This document shows positions 45,940 through 56,267 of a stretch of DNA of 64,000 nt, one piece after another. A program made the translations under genes and the position numbers. How positions within the stretch are numbered: the stretch's first letter is position 1; each line of letters opens with the position of its first letter. Origin of the DNA: Acinetobacter beijerinckii CIP 110307 (GTDB taxonomy: Bacteria > Pseudomonadota > Gammaproteobacteria > Pseudomonadales > Moraxellaceae); assembly GCF_000369005.1 (NCBI RefSeq), contig NZ_KB849765.1:1-64000 (forward strand), given 5' to 3'. The notes under the pieces were generated by a model. The model was not told the origin of the DNA, ran no database searches, and saw only the letters and a program-made list of their open reading frames with translations.

Positions 45940-46714
45940 TAGATTTCCCCTGAAGTTTTAATTGTCGTTTTGCTTGCTCCCAAAGTTCATCCATTTCTGC
46001 CAAACTCATTTCTTGCAAGTCTTTATTTTGTCTTTGTGCTTGTTGTTCAATATATGCAAATCGACTTCTAAACTTATGAATCGTTGCCAATAATGCAGTC
46101 TCACTCGACAGCCCAAGTTTACGTCCTACATTGATTAAAGAAAATAGACAATCTCCAAATTCTTCTTGTATTTCATCGCTTTTTTGATTATTAAGTGCTT
46201 GTTTTAATTCTTCCAACTCTTCATCTAATTTCGCATAAGCGTCATCTACTGTTTCAAAGTCAAAACCAAGTTGCGCTGCTTTTTTTTGAATCTCTTGTGC
46301 TTGTATTAGAGCAGGCGCATGTTTAACTGTATCTAATCGTGATTGTGCTTTTCCTTGTTTTTCTTGTCGTTTAATTTCTTTCCACAGCTCACTCACTTGT
46401 TCAGGATTTAAATTCTCAAATTTTTCTGCCTGAAATACATGTGGATGACGACGAATCAATTTTTCTGTAATTGCGTTCACAACATCCTGAAAATTAAATG
46501 CATCTTGTTCGCTATACATTTGTGCTTGGAAAACGACTTGTAATAATAAATCACCCAACTCATCGCGGATTTCATCAATATTACCCTCTCGAATGGCGGC
46601 TTCCACCTCATATGCCTCTTCAATCGCATATGGCGTCAGGCTACTTGGCGTTTGTTGTTGATCCCATGGACATTTTTGTCTTAACTCCTGCATGATTTCT
46701 AATAACTTTTCCAT
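45908..46714 (-). CDS. mazG: MazG nucleoside triphosphate pyrophosphohydrolase
   Basis: 268 residues with two MazG repeats. The metal-binding EExxE motifs are in AIEEAYEVEAAIREGNIDEIRDELGDLLLQVVFQ and, in the second repeat, LDEELEELKQALNN...EEFGDCLFSLINVGR. MazG cleans up aberrant NTPs and lowers ppGpp-related stress in E. coli. The frame opens at a TTG, but GGAG lies 6 nt before the ATG at 46714. In many bacteria mazG follows relA; here an SDR gene on the other strand lies between. Confidence 0.93.
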   Translation of the reverse strand: MEKLLEIMQELRQKCPWDQQQTPSSLTPYAIEEAYEVEAAIREGNIDEIRDELGDLLLQVVFQAQMYSEQDAFNFQDVVNAITEKLIRRHPHVFQAEKFENLNPEQVSELWKEIKRQEKQGKAQSRLDTVKHAPALIQAQEIQKKAAQLGFDFETVDDAYAKLDEELEELKQALNNQKSDEIQEEFGDCLFSLINVGRKLGLSSETALLATIHKFRSRFAYIEQQAQRQNKDLQEMSLAEMDELWEQAKRQLKLQGKSNDFAAITQQT

Positions 46715-46811
46715 GGTTTTCTCCAAATTCAGCCAAAGTATTGCAGCCTAAAGCGGCTTATGCGTAATATACACGCACTCAAGAAGTATCAATATAAAGT
46801 AAGGAAGTGTC

Positions 46812-47585
46812 ATGCAGTATAGTGTTTTTATTAGTGGGGCTGCACAAGGGATTGGTGCTGAAATTGCACGTTTATTTCATCAAAAGGGCTATAAAGTTGG
46901 TATCTACGATATTAATGAAGAGCAAGCTCAAAATTTAGCAAAAGAGCTTGGAAATGATGCTAAAGCAGGCTATTTAGATGTAAGTAATTATCGTCAATGG
47001 CAAATCGCTTTACAGGATTTCAAAAACTGGGCAGGCGAACTGAATATACTCATTAATAATGCTGGGATTTTATATTCTGGTGCATTTGAAAATACGCCGA
47101 TTCAATCACATCACCGTACCATCGATATTAACGTCAAAGGAATTTTGAATGGCTGTCATTCTGCTTTAGCTCATTTACAAAATGCCAATTTTGCACGTGT
47201 GATAAATCTTTCTTCCGCATCTGCAATTTATGGTCAAGCCGATTTAGCATCTTACTCCGCAAGTAAGTTTGCCGTTCGTGGTTTAACAGAAGCTTTAGAT
47301 GTAGAGTGGCAAAAATATAATATCCGTGTGCTAGATGTTATGCCATTATTTGTACAAACTGGTATGGTCAAAAATATGGATGCTGCAAGTATCCAAAATA
47401 TTGGTGTGGACTTAACTCCAGCAGATGTAGCAAAACAAGTATTGCATTTGGCACAACAAAAAGATCATGCATTGATTCCAACCCATACACCCGTTGGCAT
47501 CAAAACCAAGTTGATGTATCAATTGTCGAGCATTAGCCCTCAATTTTTAAATCGCTTAACCAATATCTTTTTATCCAAGCGATAA
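46812..47585 (+). CDS. Short-chain dehydrogenase/reductase
   Basis: 257-residue classical SDR with the cofactor motif ISGAAQGIGAEIARLF (TGxxxGxG variant with Ser for Thr), NNAG in LINNAGILYSG and the catalytic YSASK (YSASKFAVRGLTEALD). The acidic residue after beta-2 (YDINEEQA) favours NAD(H). Substrate unknown. AAGGAAG precedes the ATG. It is inserted against the strand of relA and mazG. Confidence 0.9.
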   Translation: MQYSVFISGAAQGIGAEIARLFHQKGYKVGIYDINEEQAQNLAKELGNDAKAGYLDVSNYRQWQIALQDFKNWAGELNILINNAGILYSGAFENTPIQSHHRTIDINVKGILNGCHSALAHLQNANFARVINLSSASAIYGQADLASYSASKFAVRGLTEALDVEWQKYNIRVLDVMPLFVQTGMVKNMDAASIQNIGVDLTPADVAKQVLHLAQQKDHALIPTHTPVGIKTKLMYQLSSISPQFLNRLTNIFLSKR

Positions 47586-47589
47586 GCAT

Positions 47590-47620
47590 AAAAAAGCTGC
47601 ATATAAATGCAGCTTTTTTT
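47590..47620. terminator. Bidirectional terminator, SDR / relA
   Basis: Perfect inverted repeat AAAAAAGCTGCAT / ATGCAGCTTTTTT with a 4-nt loop. Confidence 0.92.
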
Positions 47621-47623
47621 GTT

Positions 47624-49930
47624 TTAACTTCCTTGAACTAATCGTCGCGCGCTGATAATCCCTGGCTGCTGCTCTAATCGAGCCAACAAACGAGATAATT
47701 GTGCAAGACCTTTCACCTCAATCAATAATTTCATATTGGCAATACCATCTGCCTCAGAAATCGTATTCACCTGACGAATATTGATTTGATCTGAAAAAAT
47801 GACTTGGGTTAGATCTTTCAGCAAACCACGGCGATCATAAGCTTCAACCACGATTTGTACACTCTGACCACGTGTAGGCTGCATTTCCCAATCTGCTTCA
47901 ACAGCACGCTCAGGTTCATGCGTAGTCATGCGCAGATAATCAGGACAAGCAACTTTATGAATACTCACACCACGATTTAAAGTGATATATCCACCAATCG
48001 ATTCGCCGTGTACAGGTTGACAGCATTGAGCAATATGCAGTTCTACATTGTCCAAACCATCAATCAAAATACCATGTGCGGATAAAGTATGACTTGCTCT
48101 TGGATTTAATGCAGGCTTTAAAACCAGCTCAGGTTCATCTTGATCCAAGTGCATTTGACGATTCACTTGATTCATCAAAGCATGAAGACTGATATCACCA
48201 CTGACCAAAGCGACTAAAATATCATCACCAGATTTCAAATTGAAATGTGACGAATAATCTTTTAAATCAATACTTTTTGGATGAATTGCTAAGCGTGCAA
48301 GTTCTTTGTTAAGCAACTCTCGCCCAACATCAACATTCTTACTACGATCTTGTTGTCTAAACCAATGACGCAGCTTGTCACGCGCACGCCCAGTCTTGAT
48401 ATAACCTAGAGAGTTCACCAACCAATCACGATTTGGCTCACGATCTTTCTTGGTTAAAATCTCAACCTGTTCACCCGTTTTTAAAGTGTAGGTTAATGGT
48501 ACATAACGTTGATTGACACGAGCTGCATAGCACTTATTACCGACTTCGGTATGCACATGATAAGCAAAATCTAGAACGGTCGAACCACGTGGTAACTCTT
48601 TGATATCACCATCACGACTGAATACATAAATCTTCTCAAAATTCTCAAAATCTTGAATTTGATCTATGCCATTCGACTCATCATCTTCACCATGTGGTGT
48701 GGTTTCAGTACGCTCTTGATAATGTTCAAGTACAGCACGTAAAGAATGTAATCGATGATTAAACGAATGATCGGTATTTTTCGCACCTTCTTTATAGTTG
48801 AAGTGCGAACACACACCCAATTCAGCTTCGTTATGCATTTCAAAGGTACGAATTTGCACCTCCAAAGACTTATTTTCAGCAATCACCGCAGTATGTAATG
48901 AGCGATAGCCATTCGCCTTTGGATTGGTCACATAGTCATCAAACTGGTTTGGAATATGTCGCCATAACTGATGCACAATACCCAATGCATGATAGCAATC
49001 AGGTACATTTTGTACGAGTACGCGGACTGCACGGATATCATAAAGCTGGTCGAAACTGAGGTTTTTGCTTTTCATTTTTCGATAAATCGAATAAATGTGC
49101 TTCACTCGCCCAGAGATTTCAGACTGAATATCATGCGCACCCAACTCAGTTTTGAGCTTATCAATCACGAATTGAATGTACTGTTCACGCTCTAAACGTT
49201 TTTCATTGAGTAAAGAGGCAATTTCTTTATAACGCTCAGGCGCAAGATAGCGAAAGGCAAGATCTTCCAATTCCCACTTAAGTTGAGCAATCCCAAGACG
49301 ATGCGCTAAAGGTGAGTAAATGGTTAGAATTTCACGAGCCACACGTTCTTGACGCTCTTTACTTGCTGTTGCAAGTTCTCGTAACGCATAAGTTCGCTCA
49401 GCCAACTTGATCAGTACAACACGTACATCTTCAGTGACTGAAATCAGCATTTTATAAATACCGTTTAAGTGTTCACGCTGATTATTATTAAAATGGTCTT
49501 CTAAACGTTTATTTTTCTCAATCAGTTCAGAAAGCTTACCCATTGCAAGCGTACCTTTTACAAGGCTTAGAACTTGCTCACCAAATAACTGCTGAATATC
49601 CTCTAATGTAACCAGACCCTCACGCACACTACGATAAAGCACTGCCGCTGACAACGTGTCTTCATCTACATGTAAATGCGCCAAAATATCTGCCATACCA
49701 ATACCCGTACTAAAGGTATTGTTACGATGATTAACCGTGGTTTCTAACTCTTTTGCTAAGGTAAGCTCTGCAACTTGTTGTAGTTGTTTTAGCTCCGCCC
49801 CATCCAAGATATCGCGCACTCGATCTAACCAAGAGATTAAACCTCTTTGCGCTTCAGCGGCATGTTCTACAGTCGTTTCCTCAGACAACTCATGAAGTTG
49901 CTCAGGTAACTGCTCACGTACTGTGACCAT
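47624..49930 (-). CDS. relA: RelA, (p)ppGpp synthetase of the stringent response
   Basis: 768 residues. The hydrolase-like N-domain lacks the HD metal site (the region reads LHVDEDTLSAAVLYRSVREG), so this is RelA and not SpoT. The synthetase domain is intact (YDIRAVRVLVQNVPDCYHALGIVHQLWRHIPNQFDDYVTNPKANGYRSLHTAVI), then TGS (IYVFSRDGDIKELPRGSTVLDFAYHVHTEVG), a zinc-finger-like ribosome-contact region (CCQPVHGESIGGYIT) and ACT domain. RelA makes ppGpp on stalled ribosomes. AGAGGAG precedes the ATG. Confidence 0.95.
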   Translation of the reverse strand: MVTVREQLPEQLHELSEETTVEHAAEAQRGLISWLDRVRDILDGAELKQLQQVAELTLAKELETTVNHRNNTFSTGIGMADILAHLHVDEDTLSAAVLYRSVREGLVTLEDIQQLFGEQVLSLVKGTLAMGKLSELIEKNKRLEDHFNNNQREHLNGIYKMLISVTEDVRVVLIKLAERTYALRELATASKERQERVAREILTIYSPLAHRLGIAQLKWELEDLAFRYLAPERYKEIASLLNEKRLEREQYIQFVIDKLKTELGAHDIQSEISGRVKHIYSIYRKMKSKNLSFDQLYDIRAVRVLVQNVPDCYHALGIVHQLWRHIPNQFDDYVTNPKANGYRSLHTAVIAENKSLEVQIRTFEMHNEAELGVCSHFNYKEGAKNTDHSFNHRLHSLRAVLEHYQERTETTPHGEDDESNGIDQIQDFENFEKIYVFSRDGDIKELPRGSTVLDFAYHVHTEVGNKCYAARVNQRYVPLTYTLKTGEQVEILTKKDREPNRDWLVNSLGYIKTGRARDKLRHWFRQQDRSKNVDVGRELLNKELARLAIHPKSIDLKDYSSHFNLKSGDDILVALVSGDISLHALMNQVNRQMHLDQDEPELVLKPALNPRASHTLSAHGILIDGLDNVELHIAQCCQPVHGESIGGYITLNRGVSIHKVACPDYLRMTTHEPERAVEADWEMQPTRGQSVQIVVEAYDRRGLLKDLTQVIFSDQINIRQVNTISEADGIANMKLLIEVKGLAQLSRLLARLEQQPGIISARRLVQGS

Positions 49931-50003
49931 ACCATTCTCCTCTGGATATGTAACTCATTTTCTAATCGTTTATCTCTTTCGTTTTTTAAAGCGATTCAAC
50001 TTT

Positions 50004-51389
50004 TCAAAACTGTTGTGTTTTCTCAAACAGCGCAATTGATTCAACATGTTCAGTGTGAGTAAACATATCCATCACTGCGGCTTTTTTAAGTTGATAGCCG
50101 TATTGTGCCAGTACACCCGCATCCCTTGCCAGTGTTGAAGGATTACATGAAACATAAACGATTCTTTTCGCTCCAAAATTCGGTACATATTGCATAACCT
50201 CAAAAGCACCAGATCGTGGAGGATCAATTAATAATGCATCAAATCCTTGTTTTGCCCAAGAATGATGCGAAAAGTCTTTTGTTAAATCTTGTGAAAAGAA
50301 AGTTGCTTGAGTCAATTGATTGGCTTTCGCGTTCTCAGTTGCTCGTTGCACCATTTCATCACTTGCTTCAACACCGATGACCTGACCAAGCTCTCCAACA
50401 CAATGTGCTAAAGGCAAAGAGAAATTTCCCAACCCACAGAACAGGTCTAATACTCGTTCACCTTTCTGTAATTGAAGCAATTCACATGCCAAATCAATCA
50501 TTTTTGCATTTACATCACTATTAACTTGAGTGAAATCGACAGGGGAAAATGCAAACTTAACCTGAAACTCAGTCAAACTGTAATGCAAACGCATAGATGC
50601 TTCAGCATCATCAACACGGTGGAGACTTTCTATACCTTTTGGTTGAAAATATAGCTGCCATCCTTTCTGTAACGTATATTGACGCAATTGGTTGACATCC
50701 GACACATTTAATTCATCTAAGTGACGAATTAGTAATGCAACCTCAGTATCGCCCTTTGCTAATTCTATATGACCAATATCAGCTTTGCCTGTTAGACTTT
50801 CGAGTAATTTTCTCAGCTCAGGCAATGATTCGGACAAGGTTTGATCAAGAACACTACATTGCTCAATAGGAATTAAGTGATTACTGTGGTGCTCACGAAA
50901 TCCCATCACTAAACGATTTTGTTTCGCAATATATCGCACCCCGATTCGAGCACGACGGCGATAATCGGTTCTGTCCGAACGAATTGGTGCTAACCATTGT
51001 TCAGGTTCCAGTCCAGCAAAATGTTCCAAATGCGATTTCAATACATTCTGTTTCAGCAAAATTTGTTGATCGGGATGAATATGTTGCAAGCTACATCCAC
51101 CACATACGCCAAAGTGCGCACAAATCGGATCAATACGTTCCTGAGAAGCATCACTTTCAAGTTTAACCATTTCCGCTTCTTCTAAGCGAGTCGTTTGGTT
51201 GGTAATCTTCGCTTGAACAGTTTCACCCACCATCGCATAACGAACAAATACTTTCTTGCCATGCTTTTCTTTCGGATGATCAGGATGTGTACCATAATGC
51301 GCAATCCCACGCCCTTCATGTGAAAAAGATTCAATCTGAAAGGTATATGTTGGATATTGGGCGGGACGTTGCTTTGTTCTATGTTTCAA
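50004..51389 (-). CDS. rlmD: 23S rRNA (uracil-1939-C5) methyltransferase
   Basis: 461 residues. N-terminal TRAM domain ([17 protein letters not shown]), iron-sulfur cysteines in [19 protein letters not shown]-binding [27 protein letters not shown] and catalytic Cys in [13 protein letters not shown]. Length and the four-Cys cluster fit RlmD rather than TrmA. It lies between the exonuclease gene and relA, the rlmD-relA order known in Pseudomonas. Confidence 0.95.
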   Translation of the reverse strand: MKHRTKQRPAQYPTYTFQIESFSHEGRGIAHYGTHPDHPKEKHGKKVFVRYAMVGETVQAKITNQTTRLEEAEMVKLESDASQERIDPICAHFGVCGGCSLQHIHPDQQILLKQNVLKSHLEHFAGLEPEQWLAPIRSDRTDYRRRARIGVRYIAKQNRLVMGFREHHSNHLIPIEQCSVLDQTLSESLPELRKLLESLTGKADIGHIELAKGDTEVALLIRHLDELNVSDVNQLRQYTLQKGWQLYFQPKGIESLHRVDDAEASMRLHYSLTEFQVKFAFSPVDFTQVNSDVNAKMIDLACELLQLQKGERVLDLFCGLGNFSLPLAHCVGELGQVIGVEASDEMVQRATENAKANQLTQATFFSQDLTKDFSHHSWAKQGFDALLIDPPRSGAFEVMQYVPNFGAKRIVYVSCNPSTLARDAGVLAQYGYQLKKAAVMDMFTHTEHVESIALFEKTQQF

Positions 51390-51398
51390 AAGATGAAC

Positions 51399-52220
51399 CT
51401 AATTTTTTGGCGCAAACGTATTTGCGGTGAATACAGTATATTGCGATGTTTGCTGCCATACCTGTAAAAATTCTGTTTGTTGCGTTTGCGTTTGTAAGTA
51501 ATTAATTGTCGTTTCAATCAGTAGCTGATGATCTTGTTGATTCAACTGACCTTTTAACAATAACCAACGAATATAAACCAACCATGTATTTAGAACATCC
51601 CCTTCGCAATAACTGGTTAATTTTAACCACTGCTTAGTGCGGACATATTCAGGCACTTGATATCCAGACTCGCCACGCTTACCAGGAAAACCCAATAGAC
51701 ACGCAATATCATCAAGTTTTTGGAAGTTTCGACCATTAAACATAGCCATCACATCCATCAAATCCACATGACGGTGATGATAACGATTTTGATAATTATT
51801 GAAGCGCTTTTGATTATCTATTTCACCTTGATCAAACAAACTTGGTGCAGATAATCCATGATACATCGCTCGAAATAAAACAACAGGTAGATCAAATTGT
51901 GAGCCATTCCAACTGATTAACGTTGGCTGTTTTTTATCAAAAATAGATAAAAACTTAGTCAACATTTCAGCTTCAGAATTTTGCTCCTGACTAAAAGAAA
52001 ATAGTCGAAAACCCTTTTCATCAATCCACAAACCTGAAATACACACGATTTCATGTAAAGGTAGACGCTGAAAATCCATTCCCGACTCTTGACGGCGAAT
52101 TTTAGTCAGCGCCTGCTCTACATCTGTCTCAGGTAAATCTAAATGATATAGATGAGCCCCTGCCTTTAAATCGGTCAGTGTTTCAATATCAAAAACTAAA
52201 ATCGGAAAACGTAAATTCAT
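51399..52220 (-). CDS. PolB-like 3'-5' exonuclease
   Basis: 273 residues. A free-standing DnaQ/PolB-type exonuclease: Exo I VFDIETLTDL near residue 9, Exo II TLISWNGSQFDLPVVLFRA, Exo III with YCEGDVLNTWLVYIRWLLL. The central HRHVDLMDVM and GFPGKRGESGYQVPEYV fit the family described as related to the exonuclease domain of PolB. No polymerase domain follows. Role in repair or RNA/DNA processing is not known. It is 9 nt upstream of rlmD. Confidence 0.82.
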   Translation of the reverse strand: MNLRFPILVFDIETLTDLKAGAHLYHLDLPETDVEQALTKIRRQESGMDFQRLPLHEIVCISGLWIDEKGFRLFSFSQEQNSEAEMLTKFLSIFDKKQPTLISWNGSQFDLPVVLFRAMYHGLSAPSLFDQGEIDNQKRFNNYQNRYHHRHVDLMDVMAMFNGRNFQKLDDIACLLGFPGKRGESGYQVPEYVRTKQWLKLTSYCEGDVLNTWLVYIRWLLLKGQLNQQDHQLLIETTINYLQTQTQQTEFLQVWQQTSQYTVFTANTFAPKN

Positions 52221-52308
52221 CTTAAAATCTCTTCAAATCCCTCCCCACCTTCCTTTGATAAAGTAAGGCGTTCCCCATCTTTTAAAAAGAGAGGCTTAGG
52301 AGGAGATT

Positions 52309-53232
52309 CTAATCTTGAACTGAGAATAATCCCGTTGATAAATAACGATCGCCACGATCACAAATGATACATACAATGACTGCATTAGGGGTTTCTTCAG
52401 CAATTTTGATCGATGCCCAAACAGCACCGCCTGAAGAGGTGCCTGCACTGATACCTTCGGTACGTGCCAATTTACGCATGGTTTTTTCAGCTTCAATTTG
52501 TGGAATATCAATAATTCGATCCACACGACTACGATCAAAAATCGTTGGTAAATAGGCTTCTGGCCATCGACGAATTCCCGCAATGCTCGAACCATCAGAA
52601 GGTTGTAGACCCACAATTTGAATATCTGGATTTTGTTCTTTTAAATATTTAGACACACCCATGATCGTGCCTGTGGTTCCCATCGAACTGACAAAATGGG
52701 TAATTTTGCCACCCGTTTGCTTCCAGACTTCAGGGCCTGTGGTGATATAATGAGCTTCCACATTATCAGGATTTCCAAACTGATTCAGTACAAAACCATC
52801 GCCTTGTTCTTGCATCTTTAACGCAAGGTCACGCGCACCCTCCATGCCTTGTTGCTGAGTCACTTCGATTAACTCTGCGCCATAAGCCAACATTGCATCT
52901 TTACGCTCTTGGCTCATATTATTGGGCATGATGAGCTTCATTTTATAGCCGCGCATGGCTGCAACCATTGCCAAGGCAATACCAGTATTGCCACTGGTAG
53001 CTTCGATTAAGGTATCACCTGGTTGAATTTGTCCGCGCTTTTCTGCTTGAACAATCATGTTATACGCTGGGCGATCTTTAACAGAGCCAGCTGGATTATT
53101 CCCTTCTAATTTCGCCAATACAGTCGCTTGAGTATGACTTGCTAAACGTTGCAAACGTACTAAAGGGCTTTTACCGACATAAGCATCCAGTAAAAATTCA
53201 TCTGCTAAAAAATCAGTTTGCGTGTTCGTCAT
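52309..53232 (-). CDS. cysM: Cysteine synthase B
   Basis: 307-residue PLP enzyme making cysteine from O-acetylserine and sulfide or thiosulfate. PLP lysine Lys52 in NNPAGSVKDRPAYNMI, ATSGNTGIALAMVAAMRGY and the phosphate-binding SSMGTTGTIMGVSKYL. An open frame extends to 53289 over the divergent promoter region, but MTNTQTDFLADEF at 53232 is the normal start. The cysM-gacS divergence is conserved with Pseudomonas. Confidence 0.93.
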   Translation of the reverse strand: MTNTQTDFLADEFLLDAYVGKSPLVRLQRLASHTQATVLAKLEGNNPAGSVKDRPAYNMIVQAEKRGQIQPGDTLIEATSGNTGIALAMVAAMRGYKMKLIMPNNMSQERKDAMLAYGAELIEVTQQQGMEGARDLALKMQEQGDGFVLNQFGNPDNVEAHYITTGPEVWKQTGGKITHFVSSMGTTGTIMGVSKYLKEQNPDIQIVGLQPSDGSSIAGIRRWPEAYLPTIFDRSRVDRIIDIPQIEAEKTMRKLARTEGISAGTSSGGAVWASIKIAEETPNAVIVCIICDRGDRYLSTGLFSVQD

Positions 53233-53380
53233 GATCGACACCGGCATTAAGGTGGCGACTATTGTATGAAAAAATAAGAAATACTGCACCTTTTCACTGT
53301 GCTTTTTATTGACTAGTACATGCCTCGCTTATCTTAAAGCGTGCTAAGATGTTTCGCAGAATGATAAATCTGACCGCACT

Positions 53381-56191
53381 ATGTCAAATTTTAATAAAAC
53401 CTTATCTAAGCGTTTACGGCTCAATCATGCTTACGGTCAACTCATTGCACTCATTTTAGTTCCAATTGCAATTTTGACGAGTGTAGGAATTTTTTGGGTT
53501 TTATCCGAAACCACCAATGCAGCTAAGCAACAACAGCGTTCAGATGCTTCTGCAATCTTGGCGCGTTATCATGAAACTGCAACTGATTTACTTCAATTGG
53601 TACAACAACATCCAGATCAATATGATCGCGCCCAAAACATCATGCAAAAAATGTTTGATGAAAAAAATTTACAACGCGCAGTATTAATTGATAGTCAAGG
53701 TCAGACGTATTTAAGTGTCGGTTACCAAAACAATCGTTTTTGGCCGACTTTTCCTAGCGATAGCAATTTTTTTGGTCCTATCGCACATAATCACAATAGT
53801 ATTTACGGTGGAAAACTAGATAAAAATAATTCAAACCCAGTTTGGTTGATGATTGAACTTGATAATCAACCTTTGGAACTTGCGCGTTATAAAATTCTAT
53901 TATCTCTCGTTGCAACAGGATTGATTACCTTACTTATTTTGCTTTTTTGCTTAAATGTTTTCTCGCGTCGCTGGCTTGCTCCGCTTTATGAAATTCGGAT
54001 GCAAATGCAACGTTTAAATGCAGACACCTTAGACCAGCATATTGTCGTCAATAGTACTGGCGAATTACGCCTATTACAGCGTGATATTGCCAATGTAGTC
54101 AAACGCTTACACTTTAGCTTTCTAGAATTAAAAGAACATACCGAACAAACCGAAGAAGATCTCCGCCGTACATTAGATACTCTTGAAGTTCAAAACATTA
54201 CTTATCGTCAGGCACGTGACCAAGCGATTTCATCAAACCAATCCAAGTCGGTCTTTCTAGCAAATATCAGTCATGAGCTTAGAACACCACTAAATAGTAT
54301 TGATGGCTTTATTCACTTATTGCTACGTCAACAAAATTTGAGTAATGAACAAAATTTATATCTGCAAACCATACGAAAATCTTCTGCTCACCTGTTGGCA
54401 TTGATTAATGATGTATTAGATTTTTCCAAAATTGATGCAGGAAAATTAGAACTCGAAACAGCCCCTTTTGATCTTGAAGAAGCCATCTTTGATGTCATGG
54501 ATATGCTTTCGCCGTTGGCGGCACAAAAACATATCAACATGGCATTTTACTATGCTGAAAATATTCCACAGCATGTCGTTGGTGATGCCTTACGCTTTAA
54601 GCAGATTCTGACTAATCTTATTTCTAATGCCATCAAATTCACACCTGATGGTGAAATTATTGTTCGCGTTCGCATGGAAGATGATGAAATTGGACAATGT
54701 TTGCTGCATTTTAGTGTACAAGACAGTGGTATTGGGCTCAGTGGTACAGATCGTAAAAAACTGTTTGAATCTTTCTCGCAAGGAGATGCTTCTGTTACAC
54801 GTCAATTTGGTGGAACAGGTTTAGGCTTAGCGATTTCGAAGCAACTGGTGCATTTGATGCACGGTCAGATTGGCTTCGAAGACAATCAAGAACGTGCACC
54901 AACAGAAAAAGGTTCGACCTTTTGGTTTACAGCATCGTTTAAAGTTGAAGAACAAGATGAATTTGTTGAACATCCTCATTTTGATCACTTACAAGTGGTG
55001 TCATATCTAGCGCATCCTGCAACTGCGAGTGTGCTACGTTCATATTTAGAAAATTATCGTGTCTCACATATTGAGACGCAGTCAATTTTAGATTTATTCA
55101 GTCGATTAAATCATCTGAATCAGCAAGAAAATACATGGCTTATAGTTGATCATAGTGGTGATACCGAAGCATTACTCAAAGAAATCAGACAACGTTATCA
55201 AGGTCATTTAGCCGTTTACGGTTATCAAATGAGTCTTGAGCCAAACATGCTCAATGAATATCGTGCTCGTCCTCTGTACCAACCACTGAGTCGTCGTGAA
55301 CTGATTCAATTATTGGGTAATCAACCTATTTTTGAACAGGAAGAAGAAGATTTTAACGGTCAAGGCTTACATGTCTTGGCAGTTGATGATCATCTACCCA
55401 ACTTAATTGTGCTTGAAGCATTATTGGGTGAGTTAAACGTAACCACAACTAAAGCACTCAGTGGACAAAAAGCGATTGATATTATTCAAGAACGGATTGA
55501 ACAGAAATCACCACCATTTGATTTAGTCTTTATGGACATTCAAATGCCTGTTATGTCCGGTATTGATACTACACGTGCGATTCGCTCATTAGAATCAACA
55601 TTAGACACGGGTATGCAACTGCCGATCATTGCACTAACAGCACATGCCCTTGCAGATGAAAAACAAAAATTGCTCAAAGTCGGTATGAATGACTATGTGA
55701 CCAAACCGATACAGATGGAACAGATTATTCAAATCCTTACGCATTGGACCAAAAATAATTTTAGCTCTCAGCCTGTCAATGTTGAACAAAAACGACCGAC
55801 TGAATCGATTGATCCACAAATTTTAAATTGGCAACAAAGTGTGCAACTGGCAGCCAACAAAGAAGACTTAGCACAAGACCTACTTGGCATGTTAGTCGAT
55901 AGTTTTGATACAGAGTTGACTGAAATGCAGCAACTGATAGAGATGGAAGATTTCCCACAGTTGGAACATGTATTACACCGTCTTTATGGTGCAACTCGCT
56001 ATGTCGGCACGCCCAATCTACAGCACGTTTCTGGTGAATTTGAGCAATTTGTTTCTACGTTACGTAAAGAACGCCGTAAAGCCGACGATAGCTTTATTCG
56101 AGAAACCAATCATCGTTTTAACGAGTTAAATACGGCAATTGAACAAGTGAGACAAGCTGCCAATTTGGTCTTACACTCTCACGACAGTTAA
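53381..56191 (+). CDS. gacS: GacS/BarA-type tripartite hybrid histidine kinase
   Basis: 936 residues. N-terminal helix (about 22-45), periplasmic sensor region, second helix (LLSLVATGLITLLILLFCL near 170-190), HAMP, HisKA with LANISHELRTPLNSIDGF (His near 297), HATPase (NLISNAIKFT, FGGTGLGLAISKQL), receiver with Asp in FMDIQMPVMSG near 720 and C-terminal HPt (HRLYGATRYVGTPNL, His near 866). It should phosphorylate GacA, which here controls virulence and aromatic-compound use through downstream regulators. GacA is not in the window. It is divergent from cysM. Confidence 0.94.
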   Translation: MSNFNKTLSKRLRLNHAYGQLIALILVPIAILTSVGIFWVLSETTNAAKQQQRSDASAILARYHETATDLLQLVQQHPDQYDRAQNIMQKMFDEKNLQRAVLIDSQGQTYLSVGYQNNRFWPTFPSDSNFFGPIAHNHNSIYGGKLDKNNSNPVWLMIELDNQPLELARYKILLSLVATGLITLLILLFCLNVFSRRWLAPLYEIRMQMQRLNADTLDQHIVVNSTGELRLLQRDIANVVKRLHFSFLELKEHTEQTEEDLRRTLDTLEVQNITYRQARDQAISSNQSKSVFLANISHELRTPLNSIDGFIHLLLRQQNLSNEQNLYLQTIRKSSAHLLALINDVLDFSKIDAGKLELETAPFDLEEAIFDVMDMLSPLAAQKHINMAFYYAENIPQHVVGDALRFKQILTNLISNAIKFTPDGEIIVRVRMEDDEIGQCLLHFSVQDSGIGLSGTDRKKLFESFSQGDASVTRQFGGTGLGLAISKQLVHLMHGQIGFEDNQERAPTEKGSTFWFTASFKVEEQDEFVEHPHFDHLQVVSYLAHPATASVLRSYLENYRVSHIETQSILDLFSRLNHLNQQENTWLIVDHSGDTEALLKEIRQRYQGHLAVYGYQMSLEPNMLNEYRARPLYQPLSRRELIQLLGNQPIFEQEEEDFNGQGLHVLAVDDHLPNLIVLEALLGELNVTTTKALSGQKAIDIIQERIEQKSPPFDLVFMDIQMPVMSGIDTTRAIRSLESTLDTGMQLPIIALTAHALADEKQKLLKVGMNDYVTKPIQMEQIIQILTHWTKNNFSSQPVNVEQKRPTESIDPQILNWQQSVQLAANKEDLAQDLLGMLVDSFDTELTEMQQLIEMEDFPQLEHVLHRLYGATRYVGTPNLQHVSGEFEQFVSTLRKERRKADDSFIRETNHRFNELNTAIEQVRQAANLVLHSHDS

Positions 56192-56267
56192 TGTGACTGT
56201 GGTGTCATGTTTCGCATGAAAGACTCATGCTATGCTGCCACCATCAAACACAATAAGAGTATGGCGA